From contig OX335661.1 in assembly GCA_946894095.1 (NCBI GenBank), forward strand, positions 17,390,665 through 17,454,664: 64,000 nucleotides of DNA, written 5' to 3'. The DNA comes from Incurvaria masculella. Its lineage: Eukaryota; Arthropoda; Insecta; Lepidoptera; Incurvariidae. Position numbers and translations under genes: made by a program. This document shows, one piece after another, positions 53,497 through 64,000 of the stretch (position 1 is its first letter; each line of letters begins with the position of its first letter). The notes below the pieces were generated by a model that saw only the letters and a list, made by a program, of their open reading frames with translations, was not told where the DNA came from and ran no database searches.

Positions 53497-56400
53497 TTAA
53501 AGGTTGTCTTCAAATTCCTGGAATTGCCTCTTAGTTTCTTCATCGGGTTCCTTTCTGTCGTTGACGTCTCTTGTGTACAATCTGCCCCACACCCCAAAGG
53601 TGAGTAGATCTCTCTGCGGACGTGCCAGTCGCATCACCACCCTCTCTTGCTCCTCGTGATCCTGTGCCGCGTGGTAGATGCTATTATTCTTTATTGCCTC
53701 TATTCGGTATGTGAAGTTGGAGGGACTCAGAGGGTATTTGGTCGTTTGAAAAGACATCGGGTAATAGAATGCGTCGTTGCATTTCAACGTTTCGTTGTAT
53801 TTCGGTGCATGGCCGATCAGGGTTATTTGCAGATGCTCAATGTCATATTTCGCTGAGGTCGTCGAGTCGGTGAACCTAGAAAGTAAAAGCAAAAACGTTG
53901 TTCATGATAATGTGCAAAATTTAAGATTAAGAAATATTTTTAGGAATGATTACAATAAGCCCTTAGAATTCAAACGAGACAACTGTCAGACGAGCACCAG
54001 ACAGAGCATGACCAATGAGGACCAGTATATGAGGCGGATTATCAATCTTATATTGACACGGATAAATTTGCATAATATGGCCGACAGTAAGTAGAACTTT
54101 AAAATTTTGACAGATTTAAAAATGTTCCCTTAAAAAAAGCAACAGTTATGTCGTTCTGAATTCCGATTGATTTAATTTTGTTTGAGTCCGACCGTTGCTG
54201 TCCTCGACACTGACGGCGGCGACATTTGTCTTGGATTGGTCTGGTTGAACATTGGTAAGTAATTACGAGCCATATTCGTGAATGTCTTAAAAACTGCAGA
54301 TGGTAGCTAAGTGATAAAGGTAATTTGCTGCCGCTCTCATTATCTCTACTTAGGTAATTAATTTTTTCATGATCCAAGCGTAATGACAAATACAAGAATG
54401 AATAATACGCAGCCGTTAAAAGCGAACTGGCTGCATTCGAGTTTTACCTTCAGGACATCACATGTTATAAAAAATAATGTTGTTTACTATCGTTTTCACT
54501 ATCGGCAAACTTATCCATGTCGGACTGTAGGGACCGACGATAGGTAATGGTAATGTATCGTTCGTCCGGTTTGAGCAAAACAAAACGGACTGCAGGGTGC
54601 TACTGGATTCATGTCACGATGGTGCCGCACACATGTGATCGCACCTGTCTGCGCATGTGGTGACGTTGGTGGTGAGGCAGGCGACTAGTGCGCATGCGCT
54701 AACGCCGAGAGTGCGTTGCACGTACGAGTTGACGCCATTTTGGAGGAAGCCGCGGTATCGGTAGTGCTGCCCACGTATCTCCTTAAAAAATAAAAATATT
54801 TCCAGATTTACCAACATTCTTGTATGACCAGATGAAGCGGTGAAATTAGAAAAATATGAACAGACGAACACCTTAGGGGAAACTGAAAACAGGAAAAACA
54901 CATGCTTATTGCGTAGATGGCGTTTTTATGTATTTAACTGGACGTGGGTGGCATACCAAACCCACTGTCATGATATTAGCCCAACTACTGCTACGCCAGA
55001 ACCTTCTCTTTTTGGGCAAGGCTACATTGAAATTGATCGAAAATACGAACAAGTTTTCATTTATATTTCGACCATCTATACATTCAATGCGTTGGTATTA
55101 ACTCGGGCGGGCTTAACCTTCCATCTATTAGGGAAATGGGAACCTACACATTGAGATAGTTTCCGAACCATGGAAAAGCTTGCAATCGTGACGAAATGCA
55201 CGTATCTTACTCAGAAATAGAAATAAAATGGTGCATGAATGGGATAGGAACTTGAACCTTGGCATGCAAAGCGATACTGATGATAGGCACAACACAAGCA
55301 ATGCAAGCAACTAAAGCTGTATCTAGTAATAGTATGTAATGTGACTCACCTCAAAGCTGTCTGCATTGCATGCGGTTAATTAAAGCTTAGTAAGCATCGT
55401 TAAGTAACATGCACGCGCCAAACATGCATTCACTACCAAACGTAGAATCATTTTTATTTATTGTCAAGTTATATTCACAAAACATTCTTAGGTACAAGGA
55501 ACGACAATACTTTTAATTTTAATTTTTATCCAACCTTAAAAGGAGGTCTAAATTTAAAAATAAGCTTTCAAAAATCTTTACCTACTTTTATTGTATTTTC
55601 TTGAAAGATTGTGACTTAATTTCGGGCTCACGACTGAAGCTAAATGTAATCATAAATAGGTTTTCTCTATTAAAAAACTTTTTTTATGTGACCATAGGTG
55701 AGGTGAATATTATGAATTTTGCATTTCGAAGGAATTGATAAAAATTTGTAAAGTAAGAAAAAAGGTCTCGCTTCAGGAGCAGCTAGCTGGTTCATCTGTG
55801 CCGGATCGCTGAGGATGACCCCGAAAAAAAAAATTATGTAACCTGGTCAGCAGTCCGGTGAAGCTGCCGCAGCTGGATGGAGAAGTGGCACGTGACGTCA
55901 CCGTCCTGCAGCGTGAACTCCTGCAGCTCCTCCGTCTCCTCCACGAGCCTCGTCACGTGCGACGGCAGCGACTGGTCCCGCTTCAGGACCAGCTCGTCCA
56001 TCTGTCCCGGCTCGTTGGGGAGGGCCCCCGGGTAGGACATTCCCGAAACCTGGCCCGGTCTCTTGGGTACTTGGGACACTAGGAGCTGACGCGTGTTGAC
56101 ACCTGGCATCGTGCTGATTAGAGCTCCGGCCTTGCCTGAGTAGATGCCACTCCCTGGAAGACAATTTAACGCAATTTCTAAGGAGGCCAATCCTGTTTTC
56201 ATAAACAGAAAACCAAGTAAGAACTCTACTCTCAGACAATTTAATATCATATCCGCACTTTCTGTTCACTTTCTGGTTTGAAACTCTTTTGAAATATAGG
56301 CCTACCACAGTTTTCAATACATCATTCACGGTAAAATTAATCTTTAGAATTGTCGGCATTACAGTATTATAAAATAAAACGGAAGTCGGGTATACTCTCG

Positions 56401-59400
56401 ACTGGATAAAACCGTTAGAAGACCAGTGACCAATCCTATAAGGCCGTTACAAACTACACAGAAAGAACACAATAAACCAATAAAGAACCAAGAATTGATT
56501 GACGATTCCAAAACAATGTTCAATAATTCAGCCAATTTTAACATGTTTTATCAAGGAGCTTAAAGAATTGATGAAAAAGTTGATGTTCTCAGGATAGGAA
56601 GCTTAAACTCGAAAACAAGCATGTGAGGTTGCACATCATCAAATGGATACTCACCAGCGCTGCCGACGCGAACGTTGCTGGCTCCAGAAGCAAGGAAGTT
56701 GATCTCATTGGCGAACGCGTACGCCTCTTGAATTTCGACGGCTAAAGAATAAAACGTTTCAAAGATCAATTAACTAGAATTGTGCTGTACGGCAGTAGAA
56801 TACACGATACAGTTATAAAAAAGTAATCAGCTAGAAGATGTTAAAAAAATTATTGTGGCGTATGCTTTGACGCTAGAAATTGATAAAAAATAAACCACGA
56901 TCTTAAATTTTGGAATCATAAAATTATTGATAGGTTATTGCACGTAATACATAAAATACCATAGTATAAAGGACAGCAAGATACAATCAAATCTAAAGTA
57001 ACCGGTCAAGAAGGGCATCTCGGAGAACCACATGGTGGGGTACACGACGTCGGTTATGTTCAGCTTCTGAAGCACTTGGATGGCGGGCACTTGGAACATG
57101 AGGTCGAAGCAGATGAAATGTCCGAAGGTGACCCCGAAGTCAGTGCTGAAGACGCCCAGATCGTCCTGGAACGCAGGCGTGCGCGAGTACTCGCCGAAAA
57201 GGTTGATCTTTCGGTACCTGAAATATAGAGGAATATATAGTTAGATTTTAGCATTGATTCTGTTTTTATATGCAACCTGACATGGATGGCTAATACCACA
57301 AAAAAACCGTTATGATACACCACATTCCCGAAGGAATTAGATGCCATGACCGTAACTTCCCTTTATGAGCACGGCTACATTGAACTGGATGGAAAACACG
57401 GACAATTTTAAGTGCCGCTTCGACCATCTATCATTAAATGCGGTGGTATTAACCTGTACGAAATGGACCCTCCCACCTAGTAAGTACGGGAGGGGACCTA
57501 GAATGTAACGCGGAATCCGAACCACGAACGACGAATCCCTTAATCGGCTCTTACGACATGCACAGAAAGAAATTCAGTGAGGCCGATTTACGTGCCAGAA
57601 CTCACACAGCACGAGTTAAAGGCATCAATGATTCGGCTGTTTTATTGAAAATAATAAATAGATGCGTACATAACACAGTTGTCGGTCTATTTGTGATTTG
57701 GAGAGAGTTTTCCTCCTTTTCCAGCATAATGACTTACATATTTCATATGTTTTGTCGTTTCTTTCGCCCACATGGTGATATTTCCGAAGAGAACATCGGC
57801 AGCAACATGAGTTACCTATCGACGATGGTGCCGCTGCGATCGAACACTACGTTGGTGTTGAAGCGGTAGCGGTCGGACGTCGGGCAGTACTCGCCGGCCG
57901 CGTCCGAGCAGTCCATCTCCTCCTGGACGTTCACCACCACGTAGAGCTGGTGCTCGCGAGCTGCCGCCGACAGCTGCACCAGAACCTGAAACCATTACAG
58001 ATACTAAGTAATACTAACCTATGCAGTTTTATTATATTAACCCATCACGTGGCATTATCAAAGGAACGATGTAGCTAGGCGCAATTCAAGAAACTTTCCT
58101 GTGCATGATCATGGCACTGTACCAACTTGCAAGTTGGAAAAAGGTGGCAGAAAAACTGCATTGCATGCTCTGGAATTCGAACCCGCGGATTTTTTTTGAA
58201 TACTGTATTTTTAGAAAAAAAAATCCAACCATCCAACCCGATCCAAACCATCAAACCCGCCCCGGGTTCGCACGGGTTTATCTCAAAACATCTGGGCAGG
58301 GTACACCGATGAAGCGGTCAAGCAACGATTGTTATCTGACTTCGTTGATAAATATAAAAAAATCTAAGTGAAAACCAAAACGTGTAAACATTAAAATAAA
58401 TAAAACAAAGCCTATGTTAGACAGTGTTAATGGTGATAATCATAGATAAATAGGAAGCAGATATGCCATCGCGGCCACTATGAGACCAGCTGTGTCCAAT
58501 TTTGCAAACATAGTAGGAGACGTATTGGACGGTTTGCGTTGGTGGAAATAACTTGACGAACGCATTTTCAGAGCAAATTCGCGCGCGGTAGCGATGTTTC
58601 GACTGTATGACATACGAGGCGCCGTCGGATTCCCATACATTTATATGGTAATTTTGACCAAACGTCGGAAAAACGAAATCCACCGAATGCCACTTCTCCT
58701 ACCTTTCTCTTGAGTGGTGATAATCTAGCTTTCAGTGGGGAAAGAATTTTCTAAATTGGACCATTTCACAGATTAGTTCTTAAGGTGGCCCAACCCGCTC
58801 ATCTCCCCATACAAAAGGGGAAAGAAGATCACGACCATATTTCTTGTCAGAGATCCAAAATTTTGCTCAAAATAGCTTTATTTGATCGAACTAGATGTCT
58901 GATGACCATTGGCATTGCACAATTGTGTTTGGTTTCTAAGTTATAAGGTCCGAAAGTTCGAATTTTTCGCGCGTTTTATACAATAACTTTGGAGGTGGAT
59001 TACGCAATGATAAAGTAAGAACATCGTAAAAAGATTAGTCATCAGACATAGATTATTTAATCAAGATTTATGATCTATTTGGTTTTTGTTAGATTTTTGA
59101 CTACAGCGGTCGTGGTTTACTTTTAGCTATAAGTCGTTTTGAAATTAAAATTTTCGTAAATCTTACCAAATCATACATGTGCTTAACATTGTCTTTTTGT
59201 GGACATGTTGCATCTTCCTCATCGCGGAGCCTGTCTTATTCTTTGAAACAGAGAAGGTCCCACAGCGCAACAGCACGGTTTTGTACCGTGCCTGCGAATG
59301 AGTTGGGCCCGCCGGGTTGGGCCGCCTTAAGAATAGCCCCTACAATCAAACCAACAAACAAAAACAACCCTTACCTCTTTATATAACTGTGTAGATGTGC

Positions 59401-61651
59401 CTTCAAAGTATACGTGAATTATTGAAATTTAAAGTAAACTTACATCGTCGAAGAGTTCAGGGTGCAATGCTGGGATGGGATACTGCTGCAGCAGGCCGTG
59501 GATGGGCACCACCACAGACGAGCCTCGCGTCAGAGTCATCTCGGGAAACACCACGATGTCCGCATTCTGCCAATCACACGCAGAACACGTTCAAGTTTTG
59601 TCATCTGGATAATTCGAGATGAGACATTCAAGATGTTGTTATACTACCCGGGACGGATGTTGTCCTACCCCCTCCAAGCGCCAGCAGCTGCGCAGAAATA
59701 TTATCTAATATTTAAAATAACACAGCTGTTTGCGAGTGGAGGGAACCAGCTAATATCCATCTAGACAAATACACAAGCTTTGATTAAACGTTTCAAGGGA
59801 AAAAAAAATTATGAAGTTTTCTTTTGGGCTAGAAAATACTTTACGAGAATCGATATGGAGATTTTTGCTTCCTCGAATACTAAAATAATATTTAATGTCT
59901 TTTGGAAGTTTTTATTTTACATATTTTTACATCCAGAAGCTCATAACAGGCGGTCTAAAATAATCAAGAAATATTTTCATTTCTTTCTTTCTAACCCCTT
60001 TCCTCAATAAATTGTCTTGCATCAATAAATCAACCAAATTGTGGCTCAGATGTGTTTAAGGACACGTACGTACTTGCTGTGCGGCTTGCTGGATGAAGGT
60101 AATGTAGTTCTGCAGGTTGACGGCGGAGTCCGCGTCGGGGTTGTACTCCAGGACTGCTGCGGTGTAGTGCGTATCCTCAGGAGTCGACCGCTGTCGAGTT
60201 CAAACGTTGCATAAAAAAGTAGGAATGCAGAAGAGGTTGATACCATAGTGGCTGTTTCATTGCACCGGCGCCGGCGCTACAAATGGCATCATTCGGTTGA
60301 ATTAAACAAACACCCCACATGGTGAAACCTAATTGACATAATCCTGAGACCGAATATTGGTGCTCAGAAATAGTCTAGAAATGGCCACGGGCACGATGTG
60401 TACATTTGTTTTTGGGCAAGCACGGCAGTTGACTCTGTATGTATTACTACCGCACTCGCTTGCCGGCGTACATCTATTGTCCAAACCCTAATGCTACCAA
60501 CCTACCTACCTACGTGCCACAACGACTACGAGTCCGACGACCAAAGACAACCTAAGGATGGGCATCCACTGACCTAGAAGTACCCTGATCCAAACATTCA
60601 GACCTGTAGCTGCGGACTGTTGTAAAAGTTATGTCAAATTCCCTGAATTTGACTTGACTGATTTTAAATTTATCACAGAACATGGTGTCAGAAAATGTTT
60701 TCAATGAATAAATCTGTGAAGTTATTGTGAATTTTGAGTCCAAGTGATAAGCTTAAATTTAAATAAAATATTGGTAGAAAATCATGAAACGCATGTGGAG
60801 GTTTCTGCGAAATAAAATTGTAGTAAGAAAGCGTTGGAGCCTCTTGAGGTAAACGGCACTGTTGCCAATAAATTGGATAAACTGGATCATCAGGCTCAAG
60901 ATCTACCTCCGAGCAAATGAATTAAAGGCGTGAATGTTCTAAGAAAAGTGGAATAATTTCTGCACTACATAGGAATGACGGGATACAAATGTTCCAGTAA
61001 CTAAACCTTGATATAATTATAGATATTGTAAAGTGGTATTGGATTTGGTGAACTTATTCGAACAACACTGCACGCCGGTAACGAATATTGTCATTTTTCA
61101 GATGCATAGGTTTATTTCTGAACGCCAAGCAGCCAATGATTCTACATATGATTTCGTGACTGCAGAAAAAAACCTAAGCTTTGATACTAATCGGTACGGG
61201 ATGTTTTCATAGTTGGTCTCAACTAACATAATGACTATATACGCGAAAAGCTGTACAAGAGGAGAGTTTAACATTGAAAAAGGCCTTAAAGATTTCCAAA
61301 AGTGTTGAAGTATAATAGTACAAAAAGTATAAGTGAGCAAGAAGAAAGAAGACTACACAGAACATTTACAAAATATCTATGGATTCACCTGTCAATACGA
61401 GTACTTTTATGAATCAAAAGAACACCCAGGCTAAGTATTATTCTACAATATGTTTTTGTTTATGTTTGAAGATAGTGTGTTGTGTTCATGGAGACCCATT
61501 GGTTGGGTTTGTTTTAGCTCTGAATTTGTCTCTCCACAAAAGTTGTTTGTGCGTTGTCTGTTGGTCTGCTGGAGACAAACAAGTTGAAACCCACCTGGAG
61601 CGACAATGCCACCAGGCCGAGGCAGACGACCGCCGCCAGCGCTCTCTTCAT
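53497..61651 (-). CDS. Vanin-like amidase (pantetheinase/biotinidase family), isoform a
   Basis: Vanins are nitrilase-fold amidases that split pantetheine into pantothenate and cysteamine; here the substrate is inferred. Exons: 61595-61651 (start, signal peptide MKRALAAVVCLGLVALSLQ), 60074-60190, 59444-59566, 57816-57985, 57003-57217, 56655-56741, 55843-56153, 54645-54781 (or acceptor at 54766) and 53497-53875. All junctions are GT-AG with matching phases. The catalytic triad is visible: Glu in FPEMTLTRGSS, Lys in RYRKINLFGE and Cys in FGHFICFDLMF. Further family sequence: EYNPDADSAVNLQNYITFIQ, FNTNVVFDRSG and the C-terminal FTDSTTSAKYDIEHLQ. The product ends in a charged tail with no anchor signal. 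A minus-strand AATAAA lies at 53471-53476. Exon 8a is the least conserved and least certain. A second exon 8/9 pair lies downstream. Confidence 0.85.
54940..55290 (-). mobile_element. SINE, reverse copy, diverged
   Basis: Reverse complement of the 11338-11748 family: end motif CATGATATTAGCCCAAC and body GGGCAAGGCTACATTGAAATTG, with the head near 55230-55290. It lies in intron 7 of the vanin-like gene. Confidence 0.65.
55291..55842. other. Intron 7 of the vanin-like gene, remaining part
   Basis: AT-rich. A partial echo of the exon-7 sequence (GCTTCAGGAGCAGCTAGCTGGTTCATCTGTGCCGG near 55772-55806) may be a decayed exon duplicate. Confidence 0.4.
57262..57560 (-). mobile_element. SINE, reverse copy
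   Basis: ACCTGACATGGATGGCTAAT...GAGCACGGCTACATTGAACTGGATGGAAAACACGG matches the SINE body in reverse, with a head-like GGCTCTTACG end near 57550. It lies in intron 4 of the vanin-like gene. Confidence 0.75.
57986..58783. other. Intron 3 of the vanin-like gene, left part
   Basis: No coding feature. Contains the A-rich and C-rich low-complexity run AAAAAAAAATCCAACCATCC near 58216. Confidence 0.45.
58784..59326. mobile_element. TTAA-flanked MITE family 2, copy B
   Basis: 543 bp between TTAA at 58780-58783 and 59327-59330, with ends GGTGGCCCAACCCG and GGGTTGGGCCGCC. Inverted relative to 30070-30700. It lies in intron 3 of the vanin-like gene. Confidence 0.9.
60191..61594. other. Intron 1 of the vanin-like gene
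   Basis: About 1.4 kb, AT-rich, no recognisable insertion boundaries or coding sequence. Confidence 0.5.
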
Positions 61652-61762
61652 GTTGCGACTGTGTTGTTTACGACTGAGATTTGTGACACTGAGCACACGA
61701 CCTCACGACAACTGTTTGCGAGTGAAGTGAGCAGTAGGTGCGGCAGCACACAACACAACAGC

Positions 61763-61772
61763 TATTTATATA
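61763..61772 (-). promoter_or_regulatory. TATA box of the vanin-like gene
   Basis: TATATAAATA on the minus strand, 111 bp upstream of the start codon at 61651. An initiator-like TCACTT lies about 30 bp downstream (near 61730). Confidence 0.6.
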
Positions 61773-61779
61773 CGTGTGA

Positions 61780-63656
61780 GATACCTAAATGTTGTCGACG
61801 TCTGATTCATGACGAAGAGATAAAGTGAACCGTGGAATAGTCGCTTTGTATCCTGCAGGCCCGCTTTGTTCAAGTTTTCTTCAAACATAGTAAGGTGGAA
61901 TTACAAGCTTTTCGTAACATTTAATGCAGACCGATGGTTAAAACAGTCTGTTTATTCTGGACGATTAGCAAGAATGATCTCTACACCTCTTCACTTCCTT
62001 GGGAAGAAAGAACGAAAACAGAACAAAGAAGAATACATCAACAGCAGAGAAAAAACTTTGCATTGGTCCTTCGAGTAGAAATACTGTAAGATGTACGATG
62101 TACAAGAAGTTGAATGAAATGAAACAAATTTCATTTAATTCCGTTAACATGTTAACATGAACATTCATGTTACTAAAGGTGAAAAACTATGTAAGCATGA
62201 AGGAGATGTCACGATTCTTATGTGCGATCAACGGACACAAAATAGGATAGCATAGTGAGTTGAAGGCGTGTCCCCTCGTACCGTCAGTAACGATCAGTGA
62301 CTCTACGATATGCCAGCTAGCTAACGAGCTTAGGTAAGCCCCCTGTCTCGCCAACTCAATCAAAAGGGGTTCCCTCTCCAATGCCAAGACCTTTTGCGGC
62401 GTAGTAGAAAAAATAAACGGTCTATAAAATAACATCTAATTCGTTATTCTCAATTCCCTTTTTCATTTTTTAAATGCCTATAAACATATTTTTGGAATTA
62501 TCTTTTAAGATATCTAAATAGATCCATCAATCACAATTATGGATCATTTATATTATAATGTTCTCTGCCAAAAGCGGCCAACTATACATATTTTGTCGTA
62601 TTCAGAGTGGGCGGACTAACTTTAGTGCGCGGATTATGGCCGGAGCAAACCGGTTTTTGTATGGTTAGTCCTGTGCTAATCCCGTACTAGGTTTTGACAG
62701 GTTCACTCTGAATACGACTGATTAAGTTCTTCTGTAGACTGATCATAGCCACCAGTGCGATTGCAGGACCATGGTAGTGACTTCATTACTTATCGAATGT
62801 ATTGTTATAGCTTACTGTTCTTGTAAAGTCATAATAGATCATAGATAGTGTTTTTTGAAATTAATTGGAATTTAATTGAGTTGAGTTTGTTGTTACGAGT
62901 CATAAACTGTCACGAGTTTAAACTTATGTAAAAGAAGGAAAAAAAATATCCTGAAACATTAAACACGAACCAAGGGACGAACGTACGGGGAATTATTGTA
63001 TTATATTTTTGTGTTAAATTGCTAAAAAGTGAATCTTTATTGTTGGCTGTATAGTTGCGTAATATTACGATTTTCAATATTATATAACTTAGATGTTAAG
63101 ATTTCAAATAAATTAATATATTTTATATAACAGACTGAAAACTATTTCAAGATTGGGTAATTTGATGTGGTCCGTAATTAAGTTAAACAAATACTTTTGG
63201 AATCGGGTGCAAACCACCTAATCATTTAAAAAATCTTTACTTCCAACTGATATATCTTCATCGACTATGGCAGCGCAGGTTTTGTACTTTGCACGATGAC
63301 TTTTTATCAGCAAAATGTAATCTTCAACAATATAACATATTTTGAGAAAGCTAACCTTATCACGAATACTTACGGCTCCCTCAGCGACCGGCCGGCGGCG
63401 CCAGGTGTACTCACACTCTTAACTAGGTAATAATTACACAAAATGTCCTAATCTGAATTTGGTTGGAAATGGTTACTTTTCCCAATTGTTTTGTGTTTAG
63501 TAAGATCAAATAAAAGTAATCTGTGAATGAACGGTGAGTACGCACAGATTCAAAGTTCTCATGCTGCAAGGCGATTTCAGGAACTTGAAGAGCTAAAACA
63601 GTTTGCTACGATAGAGAAAGTTTGAAGATGCCATGAAAACATTAGAGTGGAATAAA
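61780..63656. other. Intergenic DNA upstream of the vanin-like gene
   Basis: AT-rich. An 82-aa minus frame at 62187-62435 (with LIVTDGTRGHAFNSL) is not recognised; it could be an exon or transposon piece. No other feature apart from the short hairpin element at 62597-62716. Confidence 0.45.
62597..62716. mobile_element. 120-bp hairpin MITE
   Basis: Inverted ends CGTATTCAGAGTG and CACTCTGAATACG. A 17-bp end fragment (CCGCCCACTCTGAATAC) recurs at about 50644-50660, so it is a dispersed family. Confidence 0.8.
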
Positions 63657-63994
63657 TAAACAAGTGCGAGTCGGACTCGCACACGAAGGGTTCCGTACCA
63701 TCATAAAAAAATGTATACAAAAAAATAACGTTTCTTGTATGGGGACCCCCTTTAATTTTATTTATTTCTTAATCTTACCTGTTGTTGTTATAGCGGCAAA
63801 ATAAATACACACTCTGTGAAAATTTCAGCTGTCTATCTGTTACGGTTACTGAGATACAGCCCTGTGACAGACGGACAGACGGACGGACGGACGGACGGAC
63901 GGACGGACGGACGGACGGACGGACGGACGGACGGACAGCGGAGGCTTAGTAATAGGGTTCCGTTTTCACCCTTTGGGTACGGAACCCTAAAAAC
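63657..63994. repeat. Dispersed repeat with GGAC microsatellite
   Basis: Ends GGGTTCCGTACC (near 63687) and GGTACGGAACCC (near 63977), with a (GGAC)n run at about 63876-63936. Longer relative of 49270-49470. A GTGCGAGTCGGACTCGCAC hairpin precedes it at about 63663. Confidence 0.8.
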
Positions 63995-64000
63995 TAAAGA

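Noticed and set aside
62060..62076. A second tRNA-Tyr primer-binding site (CATTGGTCCTTCGAG)
   Set aside because: A 15-bp match to the BEL leader with no LTR or gag nearby; probably chance or a tiny remnant.

Overview
The window looks like nuclear DNA of an insect, most likely a moth or butterfly. It is AT-rich and intron-rich, with short GT-AG-bounded exons. It holds insect-type genes (flotillin-2, a tandem cluster of secreted carboxylesterases, a vanin-like amidase) and a dense load of BEL/Pao, Ty3, non-LTR, mariner, Helitron, piggyBac-like MITE and tRNA-derived SINE copies. All gene calls were made by reading translations and splice sites by eye; no database search was run.

Layout. 1-3 kb (+): the 3' half of flotillin-2, beginning inside an array of about 12 almost identical 147-bp units, each one exon plus a tiny intron. 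3.4-8.2 kb (-): a complete but internally deleted BEL/Pao element with identical LTRs and a 5-bp target duplication. 8.2-14.2 kb: AT-rich DNA with a mariner relic and a SINE. 14.2-48.7 kb (-): three tandem carboxylesterase genes, called III (14.2-18.7, reads intact), II (21.7-31.2, one frameshift) and I (34.0-48.7, two 7-nt frameshifts). Each has the same six coding exons plus a 16-19 nt signal-peptide micro-exon. Their introns hold a non-LTR relic split by a TTAA MITE and a Helitron, a second copy of the deleted BEL element, and a Ty3 element of CsRn1 type with intact gag and pol. 51.5-61.7 kb (-): a vanin-like gene whose last two exons occur twice, with two different C-termini. 61.8-64 kb: intergenic DNA with short repeats.

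Three themes stand out. First, local tandem duplication of an exon with its flanking intron has happened independently in flotillin, in all three esterases and in the vanin gene; a mariner relic has a similar array. Second, two BEL copies at different sites share the same deletion of reverse transcriptase and integrase but keep LTRs, primer site and a gag-protease frame, as expected of a non-autonomous family mobilised in trans. Third, upstream of the Ty3 gag lies an 89-residue frame with a possible myristoylation start, one membrane segment and a C-terminal PPxY motif, bracketed by a 71-bp inverted repeat. This is the best candidate here for something undescribed.
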